The notes beneath the pieces were generated by a model. That model was not told where the DNA came from. It was given only the letters and a program-made list of their open reading frames with translations, and searched no databases. Made by a program: the position numbers and the translations under genes. Below, piece by piece: positions 48,666-59,995 of a stretch of 64,000 nucleotides of DNA; the stretch's first letter is position 1, and the number at the start of each line of letters is the position of its first letter. Where the stretch lies: the NCBI RefSeq assembly GCF_900104095.1, contig NZ_FNJO01000011.1, positions 152,121-216,120 on the forward strand. The letters run 5' to 3'. This DNA comes from Ralstonia sp. 25mfcol4.1. Its GTDB lineage: Bacteria; Pseudomonadota; Gammaproteobacteria; Burkholderiales; Burkholderiaceae.

Positions 48666-50525
48666 ATGTCTCTCACCGATCCCTTCGTTCTGCTCGACGA
48701 TGCCCACGCGCCGGGCGTCGCCGCATCGCGCCTGTACACCGGCTTCGTGCGCGAAGACATCGTGCCGGCCGGCACCGATGCCGCCGCGCTCGACGCACTG
48801 CTGGCGCAAGGCTGGCGCGACGGCCTGCACGTTGCACTGTTTGCGCCGTACGAATTCGGCGGCCATCTCGTCGGCGCCCCGGTTCATCTGGACGAGCGGC
48901 TACCGTTCCACGATGGCGCGTTGCGCCTGCTGTGGTTCCGTACGCTGACGCTGCTCGACGTCGGACAGGTGAAGCAGTGGGTAGACGCCCAGGCCCGGCC
49001 CGGCCCGGCTGGCGTGCTCGACGTGGCCGGCAACCTGTCGCGCGAACAGTACACCGACGCCATCGCGCGGATCCATGCGTACATCGAGGCGGGTGATACC
49101 TACCAGGTCAATTTCACCCAGCGGCTGCATTTCCAGGCATTCGGCGACCCGGTGGCGTTCTACGCCGCGCTGCGTGATGCCCAGCCCGTGCCGTTCGGCG
49201 CGCTGGCGCGATTGCCCGGCGATGGCTGGGTGCTGTCCTTGTCACCGGAATTGTTCGTGGCGCACGACGGCGCGGGCCATCTGGTGGCGCGCCCGATGAA
49301 AGGCACGGCACCGCGCACCGGCGATGCTGACGTGGATGCACGATCGGCCAGGATCCTGGCCGCCGATCCGAAGAATCGTGCCGAGAACGTGATGATCGTC
49401 GACCTGCTGCGCAACGACCTGGGTCGCCTGGCCGTGCCTGGCAGCGTGGCGGTGCCAAATCGCTTCGTGGTCGAGCCATTCGGGCGCGTGCTGCAGATGA
49501 CGTCGACCGTCACCGCCACTGCACAGACCGGCACGTCGTTCGGCGGGCTGATGCAGGCGCTGTTTCCGTGCGGGTCGATCACGGGTGCGCCCAAGCGCCG
49601 CACCATGCAGATCATTGCCGAACTGGAATCGTCGCCGCGCGGGCTCTATACGGGATCGATCGGCTGGCTCGATGCGCCGCGCGCCGGTGTCGCGCTGGGC
49701 GCTTTCGGGATGTCGGTGGCGATCCGCACGCTGGTGCTCGGCGCTGCCGATGAAGGCGGCTTGCGGCGCGGCGAGATGGGCGTGGGCGGCGGCATTGTGC
49801 ACGACAGCGTGGCCGACGACGAATTCGCCGAATGCGGCTGGAAGGCGCGCTTTCTGACGGCGCATGATCCGGGCTTCACGCTGTTCGAAACCATGCACGC
49901 GCGCGACGGCGTGGTGCAGCATCGCGAACGGCATCTCGCACGCATCGCCAAATCTTCAAAAATTTGTGGATTCGCCTTCGACATGCCGGCCGTACGTGCA
50001 GCGTTGCAGGCCGAGGCGGCGCGGTTGGGCGATGGCGACTGGCGCTTGCGGATGAGCGTCGACAAACGCGGCACCATCGCGATGTCCAGCGGACCGCTAC
50101 CACCGCTGCCGGCCGCAACGGCCGACCTCGAAATGGCGGAATTGCGATTGCCTGTGGCCGATCCGCTGCGCCGCCACAAGCTTAGCGCGCGTAGTACGTT
50201 CGATCAGGGCTGGCAGGCGGCGGAGCGTGCCGGGGCCTTCGATTGCCTGTTCTTCAACACGCGCGACGAACTGCTCGAAGGCGGGCGCAGCTCGGTCTTC
50301 GTCAAGGTCGATGGGCAGTGGCTGACGCCGCCGCTGTCTGCCGACATCCTGCCGGGCGTGATGCGTGCGGTGGTGCTGGAGGAGGGCGATGCACTGATCG
50401 ACGGCCCGGTGGCCGAGACGACGGTGACGCGCGAGATGGTGCTGGGGGCCGAGGCGATCGTTATCGCCAATGCGTTGCGGGGAACGATGCTGGCGCGGCT
50501 GCGTGACGCACAGTCTACTGATTGA
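48666..50525 (+). CDS. pabB: Fused aminodeoxychorismate synthase component I / 4-amino-4-deoxychorismate lyase (PabB-PabC)
   Basis: This 619-residue protein joins two steps of 4-aminobenzoate synthesis for folate. The PabB part (about 1-395) has the chorismate-binding motifs YQVNFTQRLHF, ARPMKGTAPR, VMIVDLLRNDLGRLA and LFPCGSITGAPKRR. The PabC part (from about 400, DPGFTLFETMHARDG) is a class IV aminotransferase fold with the candidate PLP lysine in RRHKLSARSTFD and LLEGGRSSVFVK. The fusion order is known in betaproteobacteria. The ATG at 48666 gives a normal PabB N terminus; the open frame extends to 48585 through the dnaJ terminator. The glutaminase partner PabA is not here. Confidence 0.92.
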   Translation: MSLTDPFVLLDDAHAPGVAASRLYTGFVREDIVPAGTDAAALDALLAQGWRDGLHVALFAPYEFGGHLVGAPVHLDERLPFHDGALRLLWFRTLTLLDVGQVKQWVDAQARPGPAGVLDVAGNLSREQYTDAIARIHAYIEAGDTYQVNFTQRLHFQAFGDPVAFYAALRDAQPVPFGALARLPGDGWVLSLSPELFVAHDGAGHLVARPMKGTAPRTGDADVDARSARILAADPKNRAENVMIVDLLRNDLGRLAVPGSVAVPNRFVVEPFGRVLQMTSTVTATAQTGTSFGGLMQALFPCGSITGAPKRRTMQIIAELESSPRGLYTGSIGWLDAPRAGVALGAFGMSVAIRTLVLGAADEGGLRRGEMGVGGGIVHDSVADDEFAECGWKARFLTAHDPGFTLFETMHARDGVVQHRERHLARIAKSSKICGFAFDMPAVRAALQAEAARLGDGDWRLRMSVDKRGTIAMSSGPLPPLPAATADLEMAELRLPVADPLRRHKLSARSTFDQGWQAAERAGAFDCLFFNTRDELLEGGRSSVFVKVDGQWLTPPLSADILPGVMRAVVLEEGDALIDGPVAETTVTREMVLGAEAIVIANALRGTMLARLRDAQSTD

Positions 50526-50528
50526 CTT

Positions 50529-50647
50529 CCTCTCCCGCACGCGGGAGAGGGGTTGGGGAGACGGCAAACGCTTCGGCTGCGAGATCCTCGCTTGGTACCG
50601 CAATCGCCGGCCCTCTCCCCCGCACCTCTCCCATAAATGGGAGAGGG
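50529..50647. repeat. Dispersed palindromic repeat, copy B (two inverted units)
   Basis: Two hairpins face each other: CCTCTCCCGC/GCGGGAGAGG at 50529-50550 and CCTCTCCCAT/ATGGGAGAGG at 50625-50646. GGTTGGGGAG follows the first and CCCTCTCCCCCGCA precedes the second, so the outer parts also mirror each other. The pair lies between the convergent pabBC and panB genes. It matches copies at 36757 and 58329. Confidence 0.75.
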
Positions 50648-50675
50648 CAGACCACCCCCGGGCTTGCCTGTTTTC

Positions 50676-51497
50676 TCAAGCCGAGAACGTATGTTCCACC
50701 GCCGGGAAGCTGCCGTCCTTCACGGCGGCCACGTAGGCGCGCACGGCGCCTTCGATCGAGGTCTGGCCGTCCATGAAGTTGCGGACGAACTTGGCCTTGC
50801 GGCCGGGGTAGATGTTCAGCATGTCCTGCAGCACCAGCACCTGGCCCGAGCAGTCAGCGCCGGCGCCGATGCCGATGGTCGGCACCTTCAGCATCGCCGT
50901 CACCTCGCCAGCCAGCTTGGCGGGCACGGCTTCCATCAGGATCACCTGCGCGCCGGCCTGCTCCAGCGCCCGCGCCTCGCGCTTCAGCTGCGCGGCGCCG
51001 GCCTCGGTCTTGCCCTGCACCTTGAAGCCGCCGAATGCGTGGACGGATTGCGGCGTCAGGCCGATATGGGCGCACACCGGGATGCTGCGCTCGACCAGGA
51101 ATTTCACGGTGGGTGCCAGCCATTCGCCGCCCTCGAGCTTCACCATCTGCGCGCCGGCGCGCATCAGCGTGGCCGCGCTTTCGAAGGCCTTTTCGGGCGT
51201 GGGATAGGTGCCGAACGGCAGGTCCGTCACCAGCAGCGCGGTCTGGTTGCCGCGTGCCACGCATTCGGTGTGATACGCCATGTGTTCAAGCGTGACCGGC
51301 AGCGTGGTCTGCTGGCCTTGCATCACATTGCCCAGCGAATCGCCGACCAGGATCATCTCGACGCCGCAGTAGTCGAGCAGTGCGGCGAAGCTGGAATCGT
51401 AGGCGGTCAGCATGGCGATCTTGTCGCCGGCGTCACGCATGGCCTGCAGTCTGGGCGCGGTGACGGTCTTGCGGGAGGGGTCGAGGAGGTAACTCAT
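50676..51497 (-). CDS. panB: 3-methyl-2-oxobutanoate hydroxymethyltransferase PanB
   Basis: PanB (273 residues) makes ketopantoate in pantothenate synthesis. Motifs include [70 protein letters not shown] and [20 protein letters not shown]. The start at 51497 ([17 protein letters not shown]) is chosen on family similarity; an ATG at 51539 would add 14 unlike residues. It lies downstream of the deoxynucleoside kinase on the same strand. Confidence 0.96.
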   Translation of the reverse strand: MSYLLDPSRKTVTAPRLQAMRDAGDKIAMLTAYDSSFAALLDYCGVEMILVGDSLGNVMQGQQTTLPVTLEHMAYHTECVARGNQTALLVTDLPFGTYPTPEKAFESAATLMRAGAQMVKLEGGEWLAPTVKFLVERSIPVCAHIGLTPQSVHAFGGFKVQGKTEAGAAQLKREARALEQAGAQVILMEAVPAKLAGEVTAMLKVPTIGIGAGADCSGQVLVLQDMLNIYPGRKAKFVRNFMDGQTSIEGAVRAYVAAVKDGSFPAVEHTFSA

Positions 51498-51619
51498 GGC
51501 AGTGCCCGTAGGAGTGGCGGCCGTGTGTCGCACGAACAAGCTTCGGCGGCGGCCGTTGTCGTTATCGTGTTGTGCTGCCGGGGGCCTTAGGCGCGTCTTT
51601 GCAGCGGCTGTGGAGCAGA

Positions 51620-52261
51620 TCAGCGGGCAGCGAGATTCAGGAAAGCCTTGCGGCCCCGCATGTTCTCGATGCGCGACAGTAGTGTACGGAAATCGCCGTC
51701 GTTGTCTACCGGATTGAAGTGGGCCGTATCGACGATCAGCACCGGGGCGTCGTCATAGCGATGGAACAACTCGCCGTAGGCGTCATGCAGCCGTTGCAGG
51801 TAAGTCTCGTCGATGGCGGTTTCGCCAGGCAGGCCACGCCGCAGGATGCGTTCGCGCAGCAGCGACGGCGTGGCCTGCAGCATGATGACCAGGTCCACGC
51901 GCTGCGCCGGCACTTGCAGCCGAGCCGCCAGTGCGTCGTACAGAGCCAGCTCATCGGCCTCCAGCGTCAGCGCGGCGTAGAGACGGTCGCGCGCGTGCAG
52001 GAAATTCGTAATCATGCGATGGCCGGCAAGCATCGCCGTCTGCCATTGCTGCAACTGGGTGGCGCGCTGGTTCAGGCAGGCCAGCTGCATCGGCAGCGCG
52101 TAGCGCTGCGGCTCGCGATAGAAGCGTTCGAGGAAGGGGTTGTGGCGGGCGCCGTCGGCGAGTTCGCCGGCCCGCAGGTACTGCGCCAGGCGCTGCGCCA
52201 GCGCGGACTTGCCCGATCCGACCGGGCCTTCGACGACGATGCGGCGCAGATGGTCGAGCAT
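51620..52261 (-). CDS. Deoxynucleoside kinase family protein
   Basis: This 213-residue P-loop kinase resembles deoxyadenosine/deoxyguanosine kinases, which phosphorylate salvaged deoxynucleosides. The P-loop is [20 protein letters not shown] near residue 10. A DRLYA-like motif ([15 protein letters not shown]) and the lid [20 protein letters not shown] follow. It is encoded between folK and panB, a conserved betaproteobacterial order. Confidence 0.9.
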   Translation of the reverse strand: MLDHLRRIVVEGPVGSGKSALAQRLAQYLRAGELADGARHNPFLERFYREPQRYALPMQLACLNQRATQLQQWQTAMLAGHRMITNFLHARDRLYAALTLEADELALYDALAARLQVPAQRVDLVIMLQATPSLLRERILRRGLPGETAIDETYLQRLHDAYGELFHRYDDAPVLIVDTAHFNPVDNDGDFRTLLSRIENMRGRKAFLNLAAR

Positions 52262-52281
52262 GCGTCAGGTGCGCGGTGCGC

Positions 52282-52800
52282 TCAGGACGGAGGGTTGCCT
52301 TCCTGCAGGCGCGTGCACTTGCATGTGGAAAGCTTCTCGATGCGTTGGTCCTGCACGCCAGGCAGGAAGTCCGCTGCGCGGCCGCGGCCGGGAATGTCCA
52401 GCGTGGCGTCCAGCTCGATCAGCGGAACCAGCACGAATGCGCGTTCCGTGATGCGCGGATGCGGTACGGTCAGCGCCTCGGTGTTGATCGCTTCGGCGCC
52501 AAACAGCAGCAGGTCCAGGTCGAGCGTGCGCGGTGCATTGCGGAACGGCCGCTCGCGGCCGAACTGGTCTTCGATGTGGTGGCAGATGCGCAGCAGTTGC
52601 GACGCCGTGAAGGTCGTTTCGACCTTGACCACGGCATTGAAGTAGTCGTCGCCGGAGGCGTCGACCGGGGCCGTGCGGTAGAACGACGACCGCGCAACTA
52701 CCGTGATCCCGACCTGCTGGGCCAGGCACACGATGGCGTCTTTCAACGCCTGGCGCGCATCTCCAAGATTGGCGCCGATGCCGATGAAGGCAAGCGTCAT
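52282..52800 (-). CDS. folK: 2-amino-4-hydroxy-6-hydroxymethyldihydropteridine pyrophosphokinase FolK
   Basis: FolK (172 residues) transfers pyrophosphate to the pterin in folate synthesis. The N terminus TLAFIGIGANLGDA, the motif NAPRTLDLDLLLFG and VPHPRITERAFVLVPL are diagnostic. GGAGGAATAAC precedes the ATG at 52800. The start is one base from the pcnB stop, so both are probably translated together, as in other proteobacteria. Confidence 0.96.
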   Translation of the reverse strand: MTLAFIGIGANLGDARQALKDAIVCLAQQVGITVVARSSFYRTAPVDASGDDYFNAVVKVETTFTASQLLRICHHIEDQFGRERPFRNAPRTLDLDLLLFGAEAINTEALTVPHPRITERAFVLVPLIELDATLDIPGRGRAADFLPGVQDQRIEKLSTCKCTRLQEGNPPS

Positions 52801-52801
52801 G

Positions 52802-54433
52802 TTATTCCTCCGGCTGGGCGCGGCGCGGTCCTGGCTCGGGCTGACCTCCATCGGCCCCGTCAGTCGATTGCGCCTCGCTGCGGGAAGACACTTTATCCGA
52901 TTTCCGCGGACCGCGTCGGCGGCGCCGTTTGCGTGCCGGCGCGTCGCCATCGTGGCCGGTGCCGTCCTCGGCGCCTTCCGCGCCACCGTCGTGGCCGGCG
53001 TCCTGGTCGCCGTCGTGGCTCTCACCCGAACCGCCCCGTGAACCCTTGGCGGACTTGCCGCGGGCGTTGCCGCGCGCGGGCCGGGCCGCCTCGATCAGCG
53101 CCTCGCGCTCGTCGGGGTGGGCGTTCTGGAAGTCGGTCCACCACTGCCCCACCTCGGCCGGCTGCTCGCCGGCTTCGCAACGCAGTTGCAGGAAGTCGTA
53201 ACCAGCGCGGAAGCGCGGCGATTCCAGCAGGCGGTACGGCATGCGGCCCACGCGCTTTTCAAACCGCGGCTGCATGCCCCAGATGTCGCGCATGTCGGTG
53301 ACAAAGCGGCGCTGGATGGCCAGCTGGCCAGTCTGCTTTTCCAGCACCATGTCCATGGCCGTGTTCAGCGCGGCAATCGGATGCTCGCCTTCGTCGCGCA
53401 GCCTGGTCCAGCGCTGTAGCACGTGGTGCCACAGCAGCGACGCGAACAGGAAGCCCGGGGACACCGGCTTGCCGGCCTGCACGCGCAGGTCGGTGTTGTC
53501 GAGCGCCAGTTGCACGAAACGCTGGCCCATCGGCTGTTCGATGGCCACGTCCAGCAGCGGCAGCAGGCCCTTGTGCAGGCCGGCCTTGCGCAGTTCCTGC
53601 AGCGATGCCCAGGCGTGGCCCGACATCAGCAGCTTGAGCATCTCGTCGAACAGGCGCGCGCTGGGCACGTTGTGGATCAGCGGTGCCAGTTCGGCGATCG
53701 GCGCACGGGTGTCCTCGTCGATGCCGAAGCCGGTCTTGGCGGCAAAGCGCACCACGCGCAGCATGCGGACGGGGTCCTCGCGGTAGCGCGTGACCGGGTC
53801 GCCGATCATGCGCAGCGTGCGGGCGTGCATGTCTTCCATGCCGTGATGGTAGTCATGCACGGTCTGCGCGGCCGGATCGTAGTACATCGCGTTGATGGTG
53901 AAGTCGCGGCGTTCGGCGTCTTCGGCCTGCGATCCCCAAACGTTGTCGCGCAGCACGCGGCCGCTGGCGTCTATCGCATGGGTCTTGCTGTCGAGCTCGG
54001 CCCGCTTCAGCCGGCGCCCTTCGGGCAGCGTCTCGCTGGCCACGGCGTCCACCAGCGCGCGGAATGTCGAGACCTCGATGATCTCCTGCTCGCGTCCGCC
54101 GTAGAACGTCACGTGCACGATCTGGAAGCGGCGGCCAATGATCCGGGAACGGCGGAACAGCGCCTGCACCTGTTCCGGCGTGGCGTTGGTGGCCACGTCG
54201 AAATCCTTCGGCTTGATGCCGAGCAGCAGGTCGCGCACGGCCCCGCCGACGATGAAGGCCTGATACCCGGCCTGTTGCAGCGTGGACGTGACCTTGACCG
54301 CGTTGCGCGAGATCAGCGCCGGGTCGATCCTGTGTTCTTCCACGCCAACCACGCGTGGGGTATGGGCGCGGCCCGTGCGGCGCTGTTTCGGTCCCGGCTT
54401 GCCCAGCAGCCGGGTGATGAGCTTCTTGATCAC
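52802..54433 (-). CDS. pcnB: Poly(A) polymerase PcnB
   Basis: PcnB (543 residues) adds 3' poly(A) tails that mark RNA for decay. The nucleotidyltransferase head carries FIVGGAVRDLLLGIKPKDFD, HVTFYGGREQEIIEVSTFR and RRDFTINAMYYDPAAQ. The RNA-binding helices follow. The last ~120 residues are highly charged and low in complexity (ARKRRRRRGPRKSDKVSSR), as is usual in PcnB. It lies one base from both its neighbours' ends, between an HAD gene and folK. Confidence 0.96.
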   Translation of the reverse strand: MIKKLITRLLGKPGPKQRRTGRAHTPRVVGVEEHRIDPALISRNAVKVTSTLQQAGYQAFIVGGAVRDLLLGIKPKDFDVATNATPEQVQALFRRSRIIGRRFQIVHVTFYGGREQEIIEVSTFRALVDAVASETLPEGRRLKRAELDSKTHAIDASGRVLRDNVWGSQAEDAERRDFTINAMYYDPAAQTVHDYHHGMEDMHARTLRMIGDPVTRYREDPVRMLRVVRFAAKTGFGIDEDTRAPIAELAPLIHNVPSARLFDEMLKLLMSGHAWASLQELRKAGLHKGLLPLLDVAIEQPMGQRFVQLALDNTDLRVQAGKPVSPGFLFASLLWHHVLQRWTRLRDEGEHPIAALNTAMDMVLEKQTGQLAIQRRFVTDMRDIWGMQPRFEKRVGRMPYRLLESPRFRAGYDFLQLRCEAGEQPAEVGQWWTDFQNAHPDEREALIEAARPARGNARGKSAKGSRGGSGESHDGDQDAGHDGGAEGAEDGTGHDGDAPARKRRRRRGPRKSDKVSSRSEAQSTDGADGGQPEPGPRRAQPEE

Positions 54434-54434
54434 G

Positions 54435-55109
54435 TCAGAACAGGTCCATGATGCGCCAGCCAGCGGCCGCGGCGTGGGTGCGCAGGCGATCGTCGGGGTT
54501 GGCGGCGATCGGCTCGCTGACCTTTTCGAGCAGCGGCAGGTCGTTGGCCGAATCGCTATAGAACGTGGTGGTGCCGAAGTCGTCCCACTTGGCGCCCAGG
54601 CCCTTGAGCCAGCTTTCCACGCGGGTGATCTTGCCTTCGCGGAAGCTGGGCACGCCAGCCACTTCGCCGGTGAAGGCGCTCTCGGCCTTGCCGTCGATCG
54701 TTTCCGGATCGGTGGCGATCAGGTGCTTGATGCCGAAGGCCTGGGCGATCGGCGCCGTGACAAAGCTGTTGGTGGCCGTCACCACCGCGCACAGGTCGCC
54801 GGCTTCCAGGTGCTTGTACACGAGGGCCTTCGCCTGCGGCGTGATGACCGGCTCGATGACCTCGTGCATGAAGCGCACGCGCCATTGATCCAGGCGGTCG
54901 CGCGGGTTGGCCGCCAGGGGGGCCAGCGCAAAGCGCAGGAATTCCTGGATATTGAGCGTCCCAGCCTTGTATTGGCTGTAGAACTCGTCGTTCTTGCGAC
55001 GATACGATTCCTCGTCGACGACGCCCATGCGGACCAGGAAGCGGCCCCATTCGTGGTCGCTATCGGTCGGGATCAGGGTGTGGTCGAGGTCAAACAGTGC
55101 CAGATTCAT
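54435..55109 (-). CDS. HAD-superfamily phosphatase (SerB-like, subfamily IB)
   Basis: This 224-residue protein has the HAD nucleophile motif LALFDLDHTLIPTDSDHEWG near the N terminus, the Ser/Thr motif VVTATNSFVTAP, and the acidic motif TFYSDSANDLPLLEKV. Such HAD-IB proteins are often annotated as phosphoserine phosphatase-like; the true substrate is unknown. The ATG at 55109 is chosen by similarity, and the upstream 27 codons are unlike the family. It lies between hda and pcnB on the same strand. Confidence 0.92.
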   Translation of the reverse strand: MNLALFDLDHTLIPTDSDHEWGRFLVRMGVVDEESYRRKNDEFYSQYKAGTLNIQEFLRFALAPLAANPRDRLDQWRVRFMHEVIEPVITPQAKALVYKHLEAGDLCAVVTATNSFVTAPIAQAFGIKHLIATDPETIDGKAESAFTGEVAGVPSFREGKITRVESWLKGLGAKWDDFGTTTFYSDSANDLPLLEKVSEPIAANPDDRLRTHAAAAGWRIMDLF

Positions 55110-55214
55110 GGGGCGCGATTTTACATTAAGGTGCCCCGGGCGGTCGGCCGGGCCCGGGGGACGAGCGGGGCGGCGTCTCGCCGGCCCCACGAAGGGAGCG
55201 TGCGGGTCCGGCGA

Positions 55215-55928
55215 TTACTCCCGGAATTCGGCGAACATTTCGCGCAGCAGCGGCAGCGTCACCGCACGCTTGCGCTCCAGCGAATACATGTCCAGCGCGT
55301 CAAGCAGCGCCATCAGGCTGGGCATGTCGCGATAGTGGCGCGTCACGAGCCAGTGCGGGATTTCGGGCGAAAGCTGCAGCCCGCGCTCCTTGGCGGCCTG
55401 CACCAGCGCCGCCATCTTGTCCTCGTCGGACAGCGGCTGGAGCTGGTAGACCAGCCCCCAGCCCAGCCGTGTGCGCAGGTCTTCACGTACCGGCATGGCG
55501 CGCGGTGCCAGGCTGCCCGCCACCACGAGCGCGCAGCGCACGTGGGCGCGCACCTCGTTATAAAGCGAAAAAACGGCGATCTGGCGCGCTTCGTCCAGCA
55601 GATCGACGTTGTCGACGGTATAGATCTGGCACGCCGGGTCGAACATGAAGTCGGCCAGCGCGTGGTGCGGGCTCAGATAGCGGCAGTTCAGGCCGGCGTG
55701 GATCGCGGCGTCGCAGACGGCATGCAGCAGGTGGGTACGGCCGGAGCCCATGTCGCCCCACAGGTAGAACAGGCGGTCGTCGGCCTGCTCGCGCGCCACC
55801 AGGCCGGGCAGGTCGCGCAGGCGCTGCACCGGCTCGCGATTGGCCGACACGAAGAAATTGTCGAACGTGGAAGGGGGCGGGCTGCCCAGTTCCAGCGACA
55901 GCTGCTTATGACTTTGACGCGGTGACAT
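55215..55928 (-). CDS. hda: DnaA regulatory inactivator Hda
   Basis: Hda (237 residues) is a DnaA-like AAA+ protein that, with the sliding clamp, makes DnaA hydrolyse ATP after initiation. The N terminus holds a clamp-binding peptide (KQLSLELGSP). The Walker A region is FYLWGDMGSGRTHLLHAV, and the sensor region resembles DnaA without its DNA-binding domain. It lies between the AI-2E transporter and the HAD gene. Confidence 0.93.
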   Translation of the reverse strand: MSPRQSHKQLSLELGSPPPSTFDNFFVSANREPVQRLRDLPGLVAREQADDRLFYLWGDMGSGRTHLLHAVCDAAIHAGLNCRYLSPHHALADFMFDPACQIYTVDNVDLLDEARQIAVFSLYNEVRAHVRCALVVAGSLAPRAMPVREDLRTRLGWGLVYQLQPLSDEDKMAALVQAAKERGLQLSPEIPHWLVTRHYRDMPSLMALLDALDMYSLERKRAVTLPLLREMFAEFRE

Positions 55929-55979
55929 GACGAATCCGTTACTTGCGCGATACGTGCCTGCAGTATGCCCAGTGCCGGC

Positions 55980-57050
55980 CTAGTGCCGATAGAGGTCGCT
56001 GGACAGGTAAACGCGTCGCAGCTGACGCGCGCCGACCAGCAGCACCGCACAGGTTGGCAATGCCAGCAGCACGCCAAAGAAGCCGAACAGCTGCCCGAAC
56101 GCCAGCAGCGCGAAGATCACCACCAGCGGGTGCAGGCCGATACGCTCGCCCACCAGCCGCGGTGTCAGGTAGAAGCTTTCCACGAACTGGCCGATGCCGT
56201 ATACCACCGCCACGGCGCCCAGCCCATACCAGTTGCCGAATTGCAGTAGCGCGGCCAGCACCGCCAGCGTCAGTCCGATGCCGAAACCGATATACGGGAT
56301 GAACACGGCCAGGCCGGTGAAGACGCCCACCGGGATGCCGACATCGAAGCCGGCCACGGTCAGGCCGATCGAGTAGATCGCGGCCAGGATCACCATGACC
56401 AGGATCTGCCCGCGCAGGTACTGGGACAGCAGGGCGTCGGTCTCGGCCGAGAGTTCATGCACCTTGGGCACCCAGCGGCGCGGCACCAGGCGCTCGATAC
56501 GCCGCATGACCATGTGCCAGTCCATCAGCAGGTAGAACATCAGGATCGGCACGATGAACAGCAGCCCGGCCAGCTCGATCAGCGCCGAACCCGACACGCG
56601 CACGTAGTCGAACAGCACCTGCATCAGGTCTTCGGGGCTGGCCGCGAAGCGGTTCTGCAGCATGCTGCGCAGGCCGGGGAAGTCGAAACGCACCCGCACG
56701 CCAAGTTCCGCCAGCTTCGGCGCCAGCACGCTGTTGAGCTTCTGCAGCAGGATCGGCACCTGTTCGCGCAATTGTGGGATCTCGCGCTGGAGCACCGCGA
56801 TCAGCAGCAGCACCAGCAGCACCATGACCACGCCCAGCAGCCCGATCATCAGCGCCACGCCAATGAAACGGGGCACCCGGCGCCGTTGCAGCCAGTCCAC
56901 CCCCGGATTGAGGATGTACGAAAAGATGAATGCGACCAGAAACGGCGTCAGCACGGGCGCCAGCGCCAGGATTACGGCGAACAGGGCGGCGGCGACAACA
57001 ATCCACAACAGGATGCGCCTGGCGTCTTGGGAAAGCAGGGGAGCGGTCAT
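55980..57050 (-). CDS. AI-2E family transporter (PerM/YdgG-like)
   Basis: This 356-residue membrane protein has about eight helices and the family motifs [37 protein letters not shown] and [20 protein letters not shown]. The family includes TqsA and PerM and many members of unknown cargo, so an autoinducer role should not be assumed. It is divergent from purM, 206 bases away, and followed by hda, a common order in this group. Confidence 0.92.
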   Translation of the reverse strand: MTAPLLSQDARRILLWIVVAAALFAVILALAPVLTPFLVAFIFSYILNPGVDWLQRRRVPRFIGVALMIGLLGVVMVLLVLLLIAVLQREIPQLREQVPILLQKLNSVLAPKLAELGVRVRFDFPGLRSMLQNRFAASPEDLMQVLFDYVRVSGSALIELAGLLFIVPILMFYLLMDWHMVMRRIERLVPRRWVPKVHELSAETDALLSQYLRGQILVMVILAAIYSIGLTVAGFDVGIPVGVFTGLAVFIPYIGFGIGLTLAVLAALLQFGNWYGLGAVAVVYGIGQFVESFYLTPRLVGERIGLHPLVVIFALLAFGQLFGFFGVLLALPTCAVLLVGARQLRRVYLSSDLYRH

Positions 57051-57256
57051 CGGAGGGGCCGGCGCGTCATGGCTTGGCAGTGTGGCAGGTGGATTCGTCC
57101 GCGATCACTGGTCGCCGGGAGCCTGTATCCGTTAAAATCGCGATTTTACTGGACTCGCGTCCGTGCTCCGTGCCCGATTGGCCTCCCCGGCCCAGGGACG
57201 CAGCGAAAAAGCGACGGATTCCGCACTTCACCCTCATCCAAGACAAGCAGGTTCTC

Positions 57257-58309
<1,053 letters not shown>

Positions 58310-58328
58310 TCTGACTGTTTGCTGTTCC

Positions 58329-58446
58329 CCCTCTCCCCGACGTGGGAGAGGGCCGGGGGAGCGGGCGTTGAGGTTCTAATTGCGACTTGTCGTTGATTGA
58401 ATCGCTGACCCTCTCCCCCAACCCCTCTCCCGCTGTGCGGGAGAGA
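58329..58446. repeat. Dispersed palindromic repeat, copy C (two inverted units)
   Basis: CCCTCTCCC/GGGAGAGGG (58329-58352) and CTCTCCCGC/GCGGGAGAG (58425-58445) form two hairpins about 70 bases apart, with CCGGGGGAGCGGG after the first and CCCTCTCCCCCAACC before the second. The layout equals copy B at 50529. It lies between the convergent purM and GNAT genes. Confidence 0.75.
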
Positions 58447-58466
58447 GGAGCCAACTCCAGGCACTG

Positions 58467-58961
58467 TTACTCCGTCCCCAGCTTCGTCAGCGCATCGCCC
58501 GTCACGCGGCAGATGCGCCAGTCCGGCATCACGTCGGCGCCCATCGCCTGGTAGAAATCGATCGACGGCTGGTTCCAGTCCAGCACCGACCACTCGAAGC
58601 GGCCACAGCCGCGTTCCACGGCCAGCGCCGCCAGATGCTTGAGCAGCGCCTTGCCCAGCCCGTGCCCGCGCCAGGCTGGCTCGACGAACAGATCTTCCAG
58701 GTACAGGCCGGGTTTGGCCAGGAAAGTCGAGAAGTTGTGGAAGAACAGGGCAAAGCCGACGGCCTGCTTCGCACCATCCTGGTCGACTTCCACGATCACC
58801 GCTTCGGCATGGGGCCGGGGGCCGAACAGCGCGTCGCCAATCTTCTGCGGCGTGGCTTCCACCAGGTGCGTCAGCTTTTCGTATTCGGCCAGGTCCGAGA
58901 TCAGGCGGAACAGCGTGGCGCTGTCGGCGGGCGTGGCGGGGCGGATCGAGAAGGCGGTCAT
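58467..58961 (-). CDS. GNAT family N-acetyltransferase
   Basis: This 164-residue protein has the GNAT fold. The acetyl-CoA loop reads EPAWRGHGLGKALLKHLAAL (Q/RxxGxG/A variant RGHGLG), preceded by the strand LYLEDLFVEPAW. It resembles the diamine/thialysine acetyltransferase branch (WNQPSIDFYQAMGADVMPDW near the C terminus). The substrate is not certain. It is convergent with purM across a palindromic repeat and lies downstream of miaA. Confidence 0.9.
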   Translation of the reverse strand: MTAFSIRPATPADSATLFRLISDLAEYEKLTHLVEATPQKIGDALFGPRPHAEAVIVEVDQDGAKQAVGFALFFHNFSTFLAKPGLYLEDLFVEPAWRGHGLGKALLKHLAALAVERGCGRFEWSVLDWNQPSIDFYQAMGADVMPDWRICRVTGDALTKLGTE

Positions 58962-59013
58962 CGCAATTCGCTTAAAAAACGGAAGCGATGATTATCGGTC
59001 ACCCGGCGCGCGA

Positions 59014-59973
59014 TCACCAGTCCGCGGCCTGGGCCACCTGCGCGACGTAGTCCGGGGCCAGGGCATCGACGCTGATGCGCTCCGGCGTGCTGCGCAGCCA
59101 TGTCAGTTGCCGCTTGCAGAGCTGGCGCGTGGCGGCAATGCCGCGCTCGCGCATGGTGGCGGCGTCGCAGTTGCCGTCCAGGTATTCCCACACCTGCCGA
59201 TAGCCGACGCAGCGCATCGACGGCAGCCCCAGATGCAGGTCGCCGCGTGCGCGCAGCCGCTGCACTTCGTCGATCAGCCCCCCGGTCAGCATCGCGTCGA
59301 AGCGGTCGGCAATACGGGCGTGCAGGACGGCGCGATCCGAGGGCTCCAGCGCGATCACCCGGTAGCGCGCATCGGCCGCCCCGGTGAAGGTGCGCGCATC
59401 GGCCTGGCGGGCCAGCAGCGCCGACATCGGCTGGCCGCCGATCCGGTAAATCTCCAGCGCACGCTGGATGCGCTGCGCATCGTTGGGCGCCAGGCGTGCG
59501 GCCGTGACCGGGTCGACCTCGGCCAGCATCGCATGCAGCGCCGGCCAGCCGCGCTCGGCGGCCAGCGCGTCGAGTTCGGCGCGTACCGTGGCATCGGCCT
59601 GCGGCAGATCGTTCAGGCCCTGCGTCAGCGCCTTGTAATAGAGCATGGTGCCGCCGACGATTAGCGGTGTATGGCCGCGCGACCGGATCTCGTCGATCAG
59701 CCGTTCGGCATCGGCCACGAACTGCGCGGCCGAGTAGCTGGCGAGCGGATCGATGATATCGATCAGGTGGTGCGGCACGCTGGCCAGTTCGGCCGGCGTG
59801 GGCTTGGCCGTGCCGATATCCATCTCGCGATAGACCAGCGCGGAATCCAGGCTGATGATCTCCACCGGGCGACGCGCGGCCAGTTCCAGCGCGGCAGCGG
59901 TCTTGCCGGACGCGGTGGGCCCCAGCAGACAGACGATGGGCGGAAAGTCGGAAAACTGCGATGACATCATCAA
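59014..59973 (-). CDS. miaA: tRNA dimethylallyltransferase MiaA
   Basis: MiaA (319 residues) isopentenylates A37 of tRNAs that read U-starting codons. The P-loop is [17 protein letters not shown], followed by [33 protein letters not shown] and [14 protein letters not shown]. Three ATG codons stand in a row at the start (59973, 59970, 59967), and any could be used. It lies 22 bases downstream of mutL, a common mutL-miaA pairing. Confidence 0.96.
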   Translation of the reverse strand: MMMSSQFSDFPPIVCLLGPTASGKTAAALELAARRPVEIISLDSALVYREMDIGTAKPTPAELASVPHHLIDIIDPLASYSAAQFVADAERLIDEIRSRGHTPLIVGGTMLYYKALTQGLNDLPQADATVRAELDALAAERGWPALHAMLAEVDPVTAARLAPNDAQRIQRALEIYRIGGQPMSALLARQADARTFTGAADARYRVIALEPSDRAVLHARIADRFDAMLTGGLIDEVQRLRARGDLHLGLPSMRCVGYRQVWEYLDGNCDAATMRERGIAATRQLCKRQLTWLRSTPERISVDALAPDYVAQVAQAADW

Positions 59974-59995
59974 ACGGCCAACGGGAAACAGGGGC

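Noticed and set aside
55980..57050. AI-2E family transporter considered as evidence of autoinducer-2 signalling linked to the phc system.
   Set aside because: The family name reflects one member; most have other or unknown cargo, and no luxS or related gene is seen here.
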